Shown: positions 7,163-16,100 of the stretch, piece after piece
Layout: every line of letters begins with the position of its first letter
Numbering within the stretch: the first letter of the stretch is position 1
DNA from: Alistipes sp.
Lineage (GTDB): Bacteria; Bacteroidota; Bacteroidia; Bacteroidales; Rikenellaceae
Assembly (NCBI GenBank): GCA_017505725.1
Contig: JAFVOR010000010.1
Coordinates: forward strand, 1-39,234
Length of the DNA stretch: 39,234 bases
Direction of reading: 5' to 3'
Translations under genes and position numbers: made by a program
Notes under the pieces: generated by a model
Told to the model about the DNA's origin: nothing
What the model saw: only the letters and a program-made list of their open reading frames with translations
Database searches by the model: none

Positions 7163-7198
7163 CCCTAACGACCCTAACGCCTCTAACGACCCTAATTA
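7163..7198. repeat. Telomere-like 9-base tandem repeat at the pheS stop
   Basis: There are four units of 9 bases: CCCTAACGA, CCCTAACGC, CTCTAACGA and CCCTAATTA. The last unit contains the pheS stop codon (TAA on the minus strand at 7198-7196). The array fills most of the gap between pheS and the TPR gene. Confidence 0.7.
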
Positions 7199-8236
7199 GA
7201 GTACACTGTCGAACTGGTGGAGGAAGCGCACATCGTTCTCGAAGTAGAGACGCAAATCCTTCACACCAAACTTCAGCATTGCGATACGCTCAACTCCCAT
7301 ACCAAAGGCAAAGCCCGAGTAGACCTTCGAGTCGATACCATTGGCCTCCAAGACATTAGGGTCAACCATACCGCAGCCCATAATCTCCAACCAACCTGTA
7401 CCCTTACATACAGGGCAGCCCTTGCCACCGCAGAGGTTGCACGATACATCCAACTCGGCCGAAGGCTCGGTGAATGGGAAGAACGATGGGCGCATACGAA
7501 TCTGTGTCTTCTCGCCGAAGAGCTCCTTCGAGAAGTACAGGAGCGACTGCTTCATATCGGCAAACGATACATTCTTGTCGATATACAAGCCCTCCACCTG
7601 GTGGAAGATGCAGTGTGCACGGTACGAAATAGCCTCGTTGCGGAATACGCGACCAGGGCAGATTACACGGATTGGCGGCTCCTGCTGCTGCATAGTGCGA
7701 ACCTGAATCGACGAGGTGTGGGTGCGCAACAATACATCATCAGCCGAAGGCTCCTTGCCCGCCTTCTCCACGAAGAAGGTATCCTGCATATCGCGTGCAG
7801 GGTGCTCCATCGGGAAGTTCAAGCGCGAGAATACGTGGTTGTCGTCCTCGATCTCGGGACCATCGGCTACTGTGTAACCGAGGCGCGAGAAGATGTCGAT
7901 AATCTCCTGCTTCACAAGCGAGATAGGGTGGCGCGAACCGAGCTGCTCGGCCGATCCCGGACGCGACATATCGTCGATCTGCGGAGCCGAAGCTGCCTGA
8001 TTCTCGAGCAACTCCTTCTGCTCGTTGATCTTTGCCAAGATGCTGTTCTTCAAGGCGTTGAGCTTCTGACCAAACTCACGCTTGAGCTCGGGAGCTACGG
8101 TCTTGAACTCCTCCATCAGGGCTGTCATCTCACCCTTCTTACCCACCATCTTGATTCTGAAATCCTCAATCTCAGCCAACGATTTAGGCGCAAAGGCCTC
8201 TACCGCTTGGGTGAGAGATGCAATTTTTTCGTTCAT
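7196..8236 (-). CDS. pheS: Phenylalanine--tRNA ligase alpha subunit
   Basis: PheS is the catalytic subunit of the (alpha-beta)2 phenylalanyl-tRNA synthetase and forms Phe-AMP and Phe-tRNA(Phe). The 346-residue length is normal. The N-terminal ~80 residues form the tRNA-binding coiled coil. The class II core is evident: GSRHPISLVKQEI, the motif-2 region RTHTSSIQVRTM and CPGRVFRNEAISYRAHC, FPFTEPSAELDVSC, the cysteine cluster CGGKGCPVCKGTGW seen in many Bacteroidota PheS, and motif 3 FGMGVERIAMLKFGVKDLR. The beta subunit (pheT) is not adjacent, as is common in Bacteroidales. A TACCTTTG box lies 42 bases upstream, giving a leader of about 35 bases. Confidence 0.96.
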   Translation of the reverse strand: MNEKIASLTQAVEAFAPKSLAEIEDFRIKMVGKKGEMTALMEEFKTVAPELKREFGQKLNALKNSILAKINEQKELLENQAASAPQIDDMSRPGSAEQLGSRHPISLVKQEIIDIFSRLGYTVADGPEIEDDNHVFSRLNFPMEHPARDMQDTFFVEKAGKEPSADDVLLRTHTSSIQVRTMQQQEPPIRVICPGRVFRNEAISYRAHCIFHQVEGLYIDKNVSFADMKQSLLYFSKELFGEKTQIRMRPSFFPFTEPSAELDVSCNLCGGKGCPVCKGTGWLEIMGCGMVDPNVLEANGIDSKVYSGFAFGMGVERIAMLKFGVKDLRLYFENDVRFLHQFDSVL

Positions 8237-8277
8237 ACAATCTATCTGTTTTTTGTTATCTTTCCTCTATAATGTCG

Positions 8278-8285
8278 CAAAGGTA
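8278..8285 (-). promoter_or_regulatory. Promoter -7 box (TACCTTTG) for pheS
   Basis: TACCTTTG on the minus strand lies 41 bases before the pheS ATG. No good TTTG/TTG box is found at the expected distance. It predicts a leader of roughly 35 bases. Confidence 0.5.
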
Positions 8286-8305
8286 CACTTTAATTTTGAA
8301 TTAAT

Positions 8306-8372
8306 CCTGCTATCGCAGGCTTTTCCTCCTCGCGGCTCGGCATAGTGCAAATAAGTTTGCCCTCTGCTCTCG
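8306..8372 (+). repeat. Two-hairpin dispersed element, copy 3
   Basis: CCTGC-TATC-GCAGG (8306-8319) is hairpin 1. The linker CTTTTCCTCCTCGCGGCTCGGCATAG closely matches copies 1 and 2. Hairpin 2 is GCAAA-TAAG-TTTGC (8347-8360), followed by a CTCTGCTCTCGCT tail. It lies between pheS and the 3' end of the ABC permease gene. Confidence 0.6.
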
Positions 8373-8419
8373 CTCCGCAGCGTCGGTTCTGAGTTTTGCA
8401 TTTTGAATTTTTAGCTTTG

Positions 8420-9745
8420 CTAATTTTTAAGCCAACGCCACAAATCTTTCAATTTCGGTTTTGTTCCGTGCATAAAGATGCCAATCTTGTAGATCTTCGC
8501 TGCACCCCACACGCAGAGTGTGAAGGTGATGTAGAGCACCACCAGCGACACCGCAATCTCCCACATAGGTATGTCGCTCGGAATGCGTGCCACCATCACT
8601 ATCGGCGAGGTGAATGGAATCATCGATGCCCAGAATACGAGTGGCGAGTTCGGATCCTTCATCACCACCATCATCACCACAAATGCGAGGATGATAGGTA
8701 GTGTCACCACACTTGTAAGTTGTTGTGCATCTTGAGCCTGGTCGACACTCGCTCCGATAGCTGCATAGAGCGAAGCGTAGAGCAGGAAGCCTCCTACCAG
8801 GAAGAGGAGCACCACGCCCACAATCATTGCCAGGTGGCCAGTGTCGAGTAGCGAGGCCATTGCGGTGAGCATCTCGGGGTCGATATCTTGCTGTGTGGCG
8901 AGAGCCGAGATGTCGGCACCACTCTGTACCGCCTCCACGCTTGCCATCATATTCTCCGGCATAATAGCTGGTAGAATGGCTGCACTGAAGAGCATAATCA
9001 GCACTCCCCATACCGCCACCTGAAGTGCCGCTACGAGTGCCACACCGAGAATCTTACCCATCAGCATCTCGAATGGCTTGACGGTCGATACCATCACCTC
9101 GAGTATGCGCGATGACTTCTCCTCGATAACGCTCTGCATCACCATTGAGCCGTAGATGGCAAGTATGAAGTAGAGCAGAAATCCGAGTACCATACCCGCC
9201 AGCGACGATGCTATGGCAGATGTTGCAGCACCCTCCTCATCCTTGTCGGTGCGGAATGTAGCAAGGTGTACCGAGGCCTCCACTTGTGCTAGTATCGCTT
9301 CGAGATTCTCGATATCATACTGCTTGAGACGCTCCTTCTCGATAATCGACTCTATCTGCTCGGCAATGCTTGCCTCGAGAGTCATCGACGACGAGGATGT
9401 TGTGTAGAGTCGTGCATCGTTCGGATTTGCCACTATATCCTTGCCTATGTAGAGCACTCCAAAGCACTCCTCATCCTGCGACATTGCCACAAGCGACTCA
9501 GCAAGATCTCTCTTCGAGAGGTCGAATACCACCTCCTTGTTCGATGCGAGTCTTTCCGCCACAATGCCACTCTCATCAACCACCTTTATATGGTGTGTTT
9601 CGCCCTCTGCAAAGGCCATAATCAACGATGGAGCTGCACCCATCGCCAACATAAAGAGTGGCACCAATATAGTCGTAAATATAAACGACTTCTTCATCAC
9701 CCTCTCTCTGAACTCTCTACCGATTATAAGTGATATATTTCTCAT
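8420..9745 (-). CDS. ABC-2 type transporter permease (NatB-like)
   Basis: This is a 441-residue membrane protein of the ABC-2/NatB type. One membrane helix near the N-terminus (FIFTTILVPLFMLAMGAAP) is followed by a large extracytoplasmic domain of about 150 residues. A C-terminal block of five or six helices includes EEKSSRILEVMVSTVKPFEMLMGKI, the coupling segment that contacts the ATPase. NatA/NatB-type exporters extrude Na+, drugs or other small molecules; the substrate here is unknown. The ATG at 9745 is preferred over a TTG at 9775. The ATPase partner is upstream on the same strand but separated by ~280 bases of hairpin repeats. Confidence is high for the family and low for the substrate. 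Confidence 0.88.
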   Translation of the reverse strand: MRNISLIIGREFRERVMKKSFIFTTILVPLFMLAMGAAPSLIMAFAEGETHHIKVVDESGIVAERLASNKEVVFDLSKRDLAESLVAMSQDEECFGVLYIGKDIVANPNDARLYTTSSSSMTLEASIAEQIESIIEKERLKQYDIENLEAILAQVEASVHLATFRTDKDEEGAATSAIASSLAGMVLGFLLYFILAIYGSMVMQSVIEEKSSRILEVMVSTVKPFEMLMGKILGVALVAALQVAVWGVLIMLFSAAILPAIMPENMMASVEAVQSGADISALATQQDIDPEMLTAMASLLDTGHLAMIVGVVLLFLVGGFLLYASLYAAIGASVDQAQDAQQLTSVVTLPIILAFVVMMVVMKDPNSPLVFWASMIPFTSPIVMVARIPSDIPMWEIAVSLVVLYITFTLCVWGAAKIYKIGIFMHGTKPKLKDLWRWLKN

Positions 9746-9805
9746 TCTTTTGTTGGTTAGCTTAAATTTCCTCAATCGCCTCCGATTTTCTCTCTTTCCT
9801 AGCTG

Positions 9806-9830
9806 TTAGCCATTAGCCATTGGCTTTTTT
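9806..9830. repeat. Short 7-base tandem repeat (TTAGCCA)
   Basis: Two direct copies of TTAGCCA (9806-9819) are followed by TTGGC and a run of T. It belongs to the low-complexity spacer between the two ABC transporter genes. Confidence 0.45.
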
Positions 9831-9841
9831 TAGCGCAGTAA

Positions 9842-10014
9842 AATGGCATGCGCTCCCGTTGGTCGCTGAATGGCAACGAATGGCATGCGCTCGTTACACT
9901 CGCTGAATGGCAAAGCGCCACATTAAGCACTCCTATTGGAGTGCGCTGCCATTAAATGCCATTAAGGGCTGAAAGCCCGAATGCCATTAAATGCCATCTT
10001 TTTGGCGCTCACCT
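9842..10014. repeat. Array of TGCCATT spacers and small hairpins inside the ABC transporter operon
   Basis: Two copies of a 37-base unit start ATGGCATGCGCTC (9843 and 9880), each continuing to CGCTGAATGGCA. The second is an inverted copy of the repeat at 2459-2503. Next come a hairpin GCACTCC-TATT-GGAGTGC (9927-9944), a TGCCATTAAATGCCATTAA spacer, a hairpin GGGCT-GAA-AGCCC (9966-9978) and another TGCCATTAAATGCCAT spacer. If the two ABC genes share a transcript, this array would be in the message. Confidence 0.65.
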
Positions 10015-10023
10015 TTCTCCTAT

Positions 10024-10947
10024 CTATAAAGTGCCGTTTACGGCACGAATAAAGATATCGTTCATACTTGGCACAATCTCGGTGAACTGGCGCATCTCCA
10101 CCGTATCGTTCACGAGTGCCACCACCGAGCGGACATCCTCGTTGCGAGGGATATGCACCTTGAGAGTGGAGTGGCCCGTAGTCGAGATATCGTTTGCGAG
10201 CACCTCACACACACCCTGTAAGCGGCTTGCGAGCACCTCGCCATCGCCCTTATACTGCACCGAGAAGATGTTACCTCCGTGTGAGCGGCGGATATCATCG
10301 ACCTTGCCCGAGAGGATGTTGTGTGACTTGTTGATCAGGGTTATATGGTCGCAAATCTCCTCCACCGACGCCATATTGTGTGTCGAGAATATCACCGTAG
10401 CACCCTCGTCACGCAGGCGCAGAATCTCCTCTTTCAGCAGGTTGGCATTGATGGGATCGAAACCCGAGAATGGCTCGTCGAAGATAAGCAGATCGGGGCG
10501 GTGGAGCACCGTCACTATAAACTGAATCTTCTGTGCCATACCCTTCGAGAGATCCTCAACCTTTCGCTCCCACCAATCCTCAATACCAAAGCGCACAAAC
10601 CACTCCTTGAGACGCACCAAAGCCTCGTGGTGTGACAACCCCTTCAACTTGGCGAGGAAGAGTGCCTGTTCGCCCACCTTCATCTTGCGATAGAGGCCTC
10701 GCTCCTCGGGGAGGTAGCCTATGCGGAAGATATCCTGTTGGGTTATGGGGCGACCATCAAAGAGTATGCGACCCTCGTCGGGCAGCGTTATGCGTGTGAT
10801 GGTGCGGATAAGGGTGGTTTTGCCGGCGCCATTTGGGCCAAGCAGACCATAGACCGATCCGCGAGGAATCTCTACTGACACATCGTCGAGTGCGGTGTGT
10901 GCCGCAAAGCGTTTGGTGATGTGTTCGGCGGTAATAATGTTGCTCAT
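10024..10947 (-). CDS. ABC transporter ATP-binding protein (NatA-like)
   Basis: This is a 307-residue ATPase subunit. Visible motifs are Walker A (GPNGAGKTT), the Q-loop region, the signature LSKGMAQK, Walker B (LLIFDEPFSG) and the H-loop (FSTHNM). A ~90-residue C-terminal extension is typical of NatA-type exporter ATPases. It should power the permease encoded downstream at 8420-9745. The start is placed at the ATG of MSNIITAEHITKRF; a longer frame adds 12 residues that do not resemble the family. There is no promoter box right upstream, and deoC ends only 86 bases away on the same strand, so read-through from deoC/galE is possible. Confidence 0.92.
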   Translation of the reverse strand: MSNIITAEHITKRFAAHTALDDVSVEIPRGSVYGLLGPNGAGKTTLIRTITRITLPDEGRILFDGRPITQQDIFRIGYLPEERGLYRKMKVGEQALFLAKLKGLSHHEALVRLKEWFVRFGIEDWWERKVEDLSKGMAQKIQFIVTVLHRPDLLIFDEPFSGFDPINANLLKEEILRLRDEGATVIFSTHNMASVEEICDHITLINKSHNILSGKVDDIRRSHGGNIFSVQYKGDGEVLASRLQGVCEVLANDISTTGHSTLKVHIPRNEDVRSVVALVNDTVEMRQFTEIVPSMNDIFIRAVNGTL

Positions 10948-11033
10948 AACTTTTCTATAAATTCGGGTAAAAGAGGCTGTCACAACACTAACTATTGGAC
11001 ACCCTCTTTCCCTTTATGTGTGAAACTTCTCTC

Positions 11034-11912
11034 CTAGAAGTGGACAACCTTCTCGCCTACAACTGCCGAGAGGAGGTTGTTGGCGGCCGACGATGCACCT
11101 ATGCGGAAGAGGTCGGTGGTGAACCACTCCTCGCCCAAAATCTCCTCTACGATAGTGTAGTAGAGTGCGGCATCCTCGGGTGTGCGAACACCGCCTGCAG
11201 CCTTGAAGCCCACCTTCACGCCTGTCTTGTCGTAGAAGAGCTTGATGGCGCGGCACATCACCACTGCAGCCTCGGGTGTTGCTGCCACATCGATCTTACC
11301 TGTCGAGGTCTTGATGAAGTCGGTTCCCGCCAACATCGAGATGAGCGATGCGTCGTGGATGAGTTGCGAACTCTTCAAGGCTCCGGTCTCGAGGATCACC
11401 TTCAAGATGGTGTCGTTACCCATCTCCTGGCGGATAACCTCCACCTCCGAAGCGGCCTCGTCGTAGTTGCCCTCAAGCACCTTGCCCACATTGATCACGA
11501 TGTCGATCTCGTCAGCACCATTCTCGATAGCCATAGCCACCTCGAGCATCTTCACCTCGAGGAAGGTCTGCGAAGCAGGGAAGCCTGCCGCCACACTTGT
11601 GATGCGCATTGGTGAGCCATCCACAGCCAAGCCTACGGTCTCCACAAACGATGGGTAGACGCATATCGAAGCGACATTGGCGAGATCGGGATATTTGGTG
11701 TAGAAATCTACCGCACGCTGAGCAAAAGCCGAGACCGACTCCACCGAGTCGTTGCAGGTGAGGGTTGTCAGATCGACAGCCGAGAGAGCGAAGGCATAGA
11801 CCTCCTTGCGGCAGTTGCGTGCCGAGAGCTCCTTGATGCGTGCCACCTCTGCCGAAACCTCTGCATCGGTCAATGCTGGTGCAAATTCTATTAGTTTATT
11901 TTTGTACTCCAT
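11034..11912 (-). CDS. deoC: Deoxyribose-phosphate aldolase
   Basis: DeoC cleaves 2-deoxy-D-ribose 5-phosphate to glyceraldehyde 3-phosphate and acetaldehyde in deoxynucleoside catabolism, in the cytoplasm. The TIM-barrel protein is 292 residues long, the longer form usual in Bacteroidota. The Schiff-base lysine is in DFIKTSTGK, the second active-site lysine in VGFKAAGGVRTPED, and the catalytic Asp region is ENGADEIDIVINVGK. It lies between galE (72 bases upstream) and the ABC ATPase gene on the same strand. A 7-base tandem repeat fills the galE-deoC side of the gap, and no promoter box is evident. Confidence 0.95.
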   Translation of the reverse strand: MEYKNKLIEFAPALTDAEVSAEVARIKELSARNCRKEVYAFALSAVDLTTLTCNDSVESVSAFAQRAVDFYTKYPDLANVASICVYPSFVETVGLAVDGSPMRITSVAAGFPASQTFLEVKMLEVAMAIENGADEIDIVINVGKVLEGNYDEAASEVEVIRQEMGNDTILKVILETGALKSSQLIHDASLISMLAGTDFIKTSTGKIDVAATPEAAVVMCRAIKLFYDKTGVKVGFKAAGGVRTPEDAALYYTIVEEILGEEWFTTDLFRIGASSAANNLLSAVVGEKVVHF

Positions 11913-11955
11913 AAGTCTATATTTTGCGAAAGGAAAATTAGCTTTCAGCTCTTAG

Positions 11956-11983
11956 TTTTCCGCTTTCCGCTTTCCGTTTTCCG
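11956..11983. repeat. 7-base tandem repeat between deoC and galE
   Basis: The units TTTTCCG, CTTTCCG, CTTTCCG and TTTTCCG end directly before the galE stop codon. The same word forms the array beside ybeY (2888-2908). Confidence 0.7.
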
Positions 11984-11984
11984 T

Positions 11985-13022
11985 TTATTTGATGCCACGA
12001 ACATTCTTCTCCCAAGCCCAAGCCGAGCGGAGAGTGTCGTCGAGCGAGCGTTCAGCCTTCCAGCCGAGCTCCTCGTTGGCGAAGGTTGTATCGGCCCAGA
12101 TAGCCACGACATCGCCCGGACGGCGAGGTGCCACCTTGTAGTTGAGCTTCAACTCGTTCACGCGCTCGAAGGTGTTGACCAACTCCAACACCGATACTGC
12201 ACGACCTGTGCCAACATTGAATATTTCGTAGTTCTCCTTGCTCTTCTGGTCGATCATACGCTTGATAGCCACCACGTGAGCCTTTGCCAAGTCCACAACA
12301 TCGATATAGTCGCGCAAGCACGAGCCATCAGGGGTGTTGTAGTCGTCGCCGAACACCGAGAGGCACTCGCGAACGCCTGCTGCGGTCTGGGTGATGAATG
12401 GCACGAGGTTCTGCGGTACGCCGCGCGGAAGCTCGCCAATGAGAGCCGATGGGTGAGCACCGATTGGGTTGAAGTATCGGAGTGCGATACCCTTCAAACC
12501 CTCTGCACCGTATGCTGCCACCGAGTCGCGCAAGATATCTTCGCACATCTGCTTGGTGTTGCCATAGGCCGATGTTGCAGGCTTGCGTGGAGTCTGCTCG
12601 GTCACAGGCAACTCGTCAGCCTCGCCATAGACGGTAGCCGACGACGAGAATACGATGTTGTGGCGGTTGTGCTCGCGCATCAAATCGATGATGTTCATAA
12701 ACGAGAGGAGGTTGTTGCGGTAGTACTTCATAGGGTCTGCCACCGACTCACCCACAGCCTTGTATGCTGCAAAGTGAATCACCGAGTCGAACTCATACTT
12801 CTCGAACACCTCGCGACGGAATGCCTCCTTGTCGCAGCAGTCCACATTGATGAAAGGTACATCCACGCCAGTGATCTTGCGAACACCCTCCACGCCCGAC
12901 ATATCCGAGTTCGAGAGGTTGTCGGCAACCACTACATTCAAACCTGCGTTAATCAACTCTACGGCGGTGTGCGAACCAATGTAGCCCGCGCCACCCGATA
13001 CCAAAACGGTCTTCTTGCCCAT
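11985..13022 (-). CDS. galE: UDP-glucose 4-epimerase
   Basis: GalE interconverts UDP-glucose and UDP-galactose with bound NAD+, serving the Leland pathway and surface-glycan synthesis. The protein has 345 residues from the ATG of MGKKTVLVSGGAGYIGS; a longer frame adds 30 unrelated residues. The NAD-binding motif GGAGYIGS is at the start, and the catalytic Ser/Tyr-x3-Lys set appears as FSSSATVYG and SAYGNTKQMCED. The substrate region RYFNPIGAHPS and the C-terminal RRPGDVVAIWADTTFANEELGWKAE are typical. It is followed by deoC and preceded by a 38-residue small ORF and the large repeat lipoprotein, all on one strand. Confidence 0.96.
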   Translation of the reverse strand: MGKKTVLVSGGAGYIGSHTAVELINAGLNVVVADNLSNSDMSGVEGVRKITGVDVPFINVDCCDKEAFRREVFEKYEFDSVIHFAAYKAVGESVADPMKYYRNNLLSFMNIIDLMREHNRHNIVFSSSATVYGEADELPVTEQTPRKPATSAYGNTKQMCEDILRDSVAAYGAEGLKGIALRYFNPIGAHPSALIGELPRGVPQNLVPFITQTAAGVRECLSVFGDDYNTPDGSCLRDYIDVVDLAKAHVVAIKRMIDQKSKENYEIFNVGTGRAVSVLELVNTFERVNELKLNYKVAPRRPGDVVAIWADTTFANEELGWKAERSLDDTLRSAWAWEKNVRGIK

Positions 13023-13053
13023 AATTCTATTCTGTTTTTTATTTATTGTACTC

Positions 13054-13170
13054 TTAGTAAACAAGTTCGTCGTTCTCGGTGCCAAAGCCCGGCAAACCGA
13101 CGCTGTCGCCATAGCCTCGCTCGGCTACGATGTCGAAAATCTCGAATTGTGGTCTTATGTAATTTTTCAT
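13054..13170 (-). CDS. Small ORF (38 residues), Bacteroidales small-peptide type
   Basis: This short gene lies between the large lipoprotein gene (19 bases upstream) and galE (31 bases downstream). It starts MKNYIRPQFEIFDIVAERG and ends GLPGFGTENDELVY before TAA. The pattern of an MKxYIxPxxE opening, a hydrophobic acidic segment and a glycine-rich acidic tail resembles small peptides I have often seen beside cell-surface protein genes in Bacteroidales. The codons fit the host (GAG, GGC, GCC, GTC). I know of no established function. It may be a small secreted or regulatory peptide. Confidence that it is a real gene rests on composition and placement only. Confidence 0.6.
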   Translation of the reverse strand: MKNYIRPQFEIFDIVAERGYGDSVGLPGFGTENDELVY

Positions 13171-13189
13171 AATCTATACGTATTTGCGA

Positions 13190-16100
13190 TTAGTTGAATG
13201 TTGGTTTCGATGTCAGGAGTGTACATCCGTCGTAGTTGTCGGTGCCTGTCCAATCGGTGCTCTTGCCACTACCATAGATGTAGTTGTGGAAGTTCGACGA
13301 GTTGAGCTTTGTCCAAGTATACTCTTCATCCTCCTCGTTGTACTCGCCTGTAACCGAGCCACCCACCTTGAAGTTGGTAGCCAACGATGTTGCCGAACGA
13401 GCCGATCCGCTGAACATACCCACCTGAGCGATAGGCACATCCACAACCTTCATATTGCAGTACGATGTTGCGTTGTCTACAGGGCTCGAGCAGTAACCGA
13501 AAATACCACCCACCTGAACCAATGTCATTGTCTCGGCCAAAGTCACATTCTCCATAGTGATATTACCTGTGTTCACAACATTTGTGAGCTGGTGAACAAA
13601 GTTGTCATCGTCGTAACCAATTGCACTACCGCAAGAGATACCACCCAAGCGAATATAAGTACCATTTACGGTCAACGACTTCTCAGGAGTACCAAGAGTG
13701 ATATTACCCGAGTTCACAACGCCATCGAGGTTGATTGCCGCCTTGTGCTGTGCGCCGATACCACCAATTACGATGTTTGTACCCACAGTACCTGTGATGG
13801 TGATATTACCCGAGTGGCTACCCTCGTACTTGTCGGTTAAGGAGCCGTGGTTGATGTTGCCCCAGTATCCACCGTAGCTGATATACTTACCAACAGTGCC
13901 CGAGCAGGTGAAGTTCTCCTTAATCTCGGTTTCCTCATCCATAATAAGGGTTGCCGAGATGTAAGCTCCTACACCACCCGACTCGATGTTGTTGCCGATG
14001 GTACCGCCAACATTGATATTCGACTCATTCTTGAAGCCCTTAACGGTGTAGACCGAGCCACCACCATAAGGGTAGCGGCAGAGACCGCCGTGAGCGAAGT
14101 TGCTGGTTGTCTTTCCGGTGAAGTTGAATGTGGTCTTAGCCACGCAGTCGATGATATCTACGGTCATACTTCCGCTTACCTTGATATCGGCCTGAGAGTT
14201 ACCACCTACGATACCCGAGTGAGCCAACAAAGCAAGACCTGTCGACGATACATCTACTGTACCATAGTTCGAACATCTCTCGAAACGATACTTATCGCCA
14301 CCCGAGTACTGCTGGCAGTGTGCTGTCCAACCTGTGAGAGCGTTGGAGGTCACCTTCGCAATCGACAGGGTAATCTTCGATGTTGCAGTTGCCGTGCAAT
14401 CCACAATGTTCGAGCCCTGCTGCAAGTAGCCAGCAAAGTGTGCAGCCCAGAGGTTCTTGATGGTACCGCTACCACTAACCTCAATCTCGCCCGAGTTCGA
14501 GCAACCCGAATACTCGTCGATCTCAGTACCTACTGTCACATAGCTTGCTCCGCCAGGGATTGAACGACCAATAAAACCACCAATCTGTGCCATACCTGTA
14601 ACATTTGTCGGTTTGAGAACAACCTTACCGCTGTTCGAGCAGTTGGTGAAGCTACAAGCATTAGGCGAATCTTGTGTACGGTGAGAGCTGAAGCCAATGA
14701 AACCGCCCTGGTATACATTTCCAACATCGCCTGTGGTCTCTACGGTTACATTACCCGTATTGTGGCAATCGTTGTAGTGCATCTCTGCCAATACATACGA
14801 AGTGATACCACCTACCACGTATGAGCCTGCAGTGCAGGTGCCGCCAAGCGTGATATTGCCACTATTCTTCACGCGAACGAAGTTCACAGACATATCGGCC
14901 TTATTTGCCCACAACTGACCGAGAGCACCTCCGAGGTATATGGTCGAGAAGGTATTGGTCTTGATATCGATTACTGCATTATTCTCACAATCAGCAAGGG
15001 TAATAACCTGATCTACAAGCGAAGTTGTTGGGCTGATATATCCAATCAAACCACCAATCATAAAGCCATAAGCAAAGTTGTTAGCTGCAGTGGTAAACTT
15101 TGCACTCGAGAGGTTCTCGCAATGGCTGATAGTACCCGCATTGAATGTGCTCACAAGACCCGCCATATACAAACGACCGTTGTTGCCGTCGTTGGTATTC
15201 GAGATGCTACCTACGGTCAAAGTACCGCTATTGGTACAGTTTGTCATCTCTGCGCCATCGCCACCGAAGGTATCAACCAAACCTGAAAGCTTCACCAAGT
15301 GGCTGAAAGTGATGTCGTCCTCAACGGCGAGAGCACCCTTGTTGTGGCAATTCTTGACGCTACCGCCCGAAACCTGGAAAATCAAGCCGATGAGCTTTCC
15401 GCTTGATTGTTGCGCGCCCTTGGCGATGGTCATCTTACCAGTATTCTCGCAATTCTCGAACGACGAAGTTGCGGTGTAAGATACAATACCTGCACCATAA
15501 GCATAGCGACACTTACCGCCGAGAGTGATATCGCCCGTATTCTTCAAGTTGCTGAATACGGTCTCCTTACCCACCCCCGAAACTACGCCTGTGATACCGC
15601 CAATGAGCAAGTCGTTTCCACAAACAGACTCAGCCGTCTGAATGATATCGCCATTGTTTGTACAGTTGTTAAGCTCGGTGAAAGGGATCTGATCTGCAAT
15701 ACCCTGCGCACGACCTACAACACCCGAGAGGTAGAAATTCTTCTTGGTCGAGCCCGAGAATGTGATGTCTCCATTGTTCACCAATCCGTTGAACTTACAG
15801 CCATTCACTGCTCCACCGACAACGCCACCAGCGTTTACGGCGCAAGTAGTCTCGCCAGCCAACGAAACCAAAGTAATCTTGGCATTGTTGGTACAGTCGG
15901 TCATCACACCGCCATTACACAAACCTACCACACCTGCGTATGCAACGTCGGCATACGAGCCAACCGAGCCTGTGTAAGAGGTGTTATTGATGGTAATCTC
16001 ACCCGAAACCGAGCAGCCGGTCATTGTTCCCAAGAGCTGGCAAGCTATAGCACCCGAGAATACATTTGTGGTCTCGGTGTAGGCCACATCCACCAACTTC

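Noticed and set aside
9746-9775. N-terminal extension of the ABC permease from a TTG
   Set aside because: The ATG at 9745 begins a typical NatB-like N-terminus and needs no rare start.
13023-13112. 30-residue N-terminal extension of GalE
   Set aside because: The residues do not resemble GalE and overlap the small ORF, while MGKKTVLVSGGAGYIGS is a standard GalE start.
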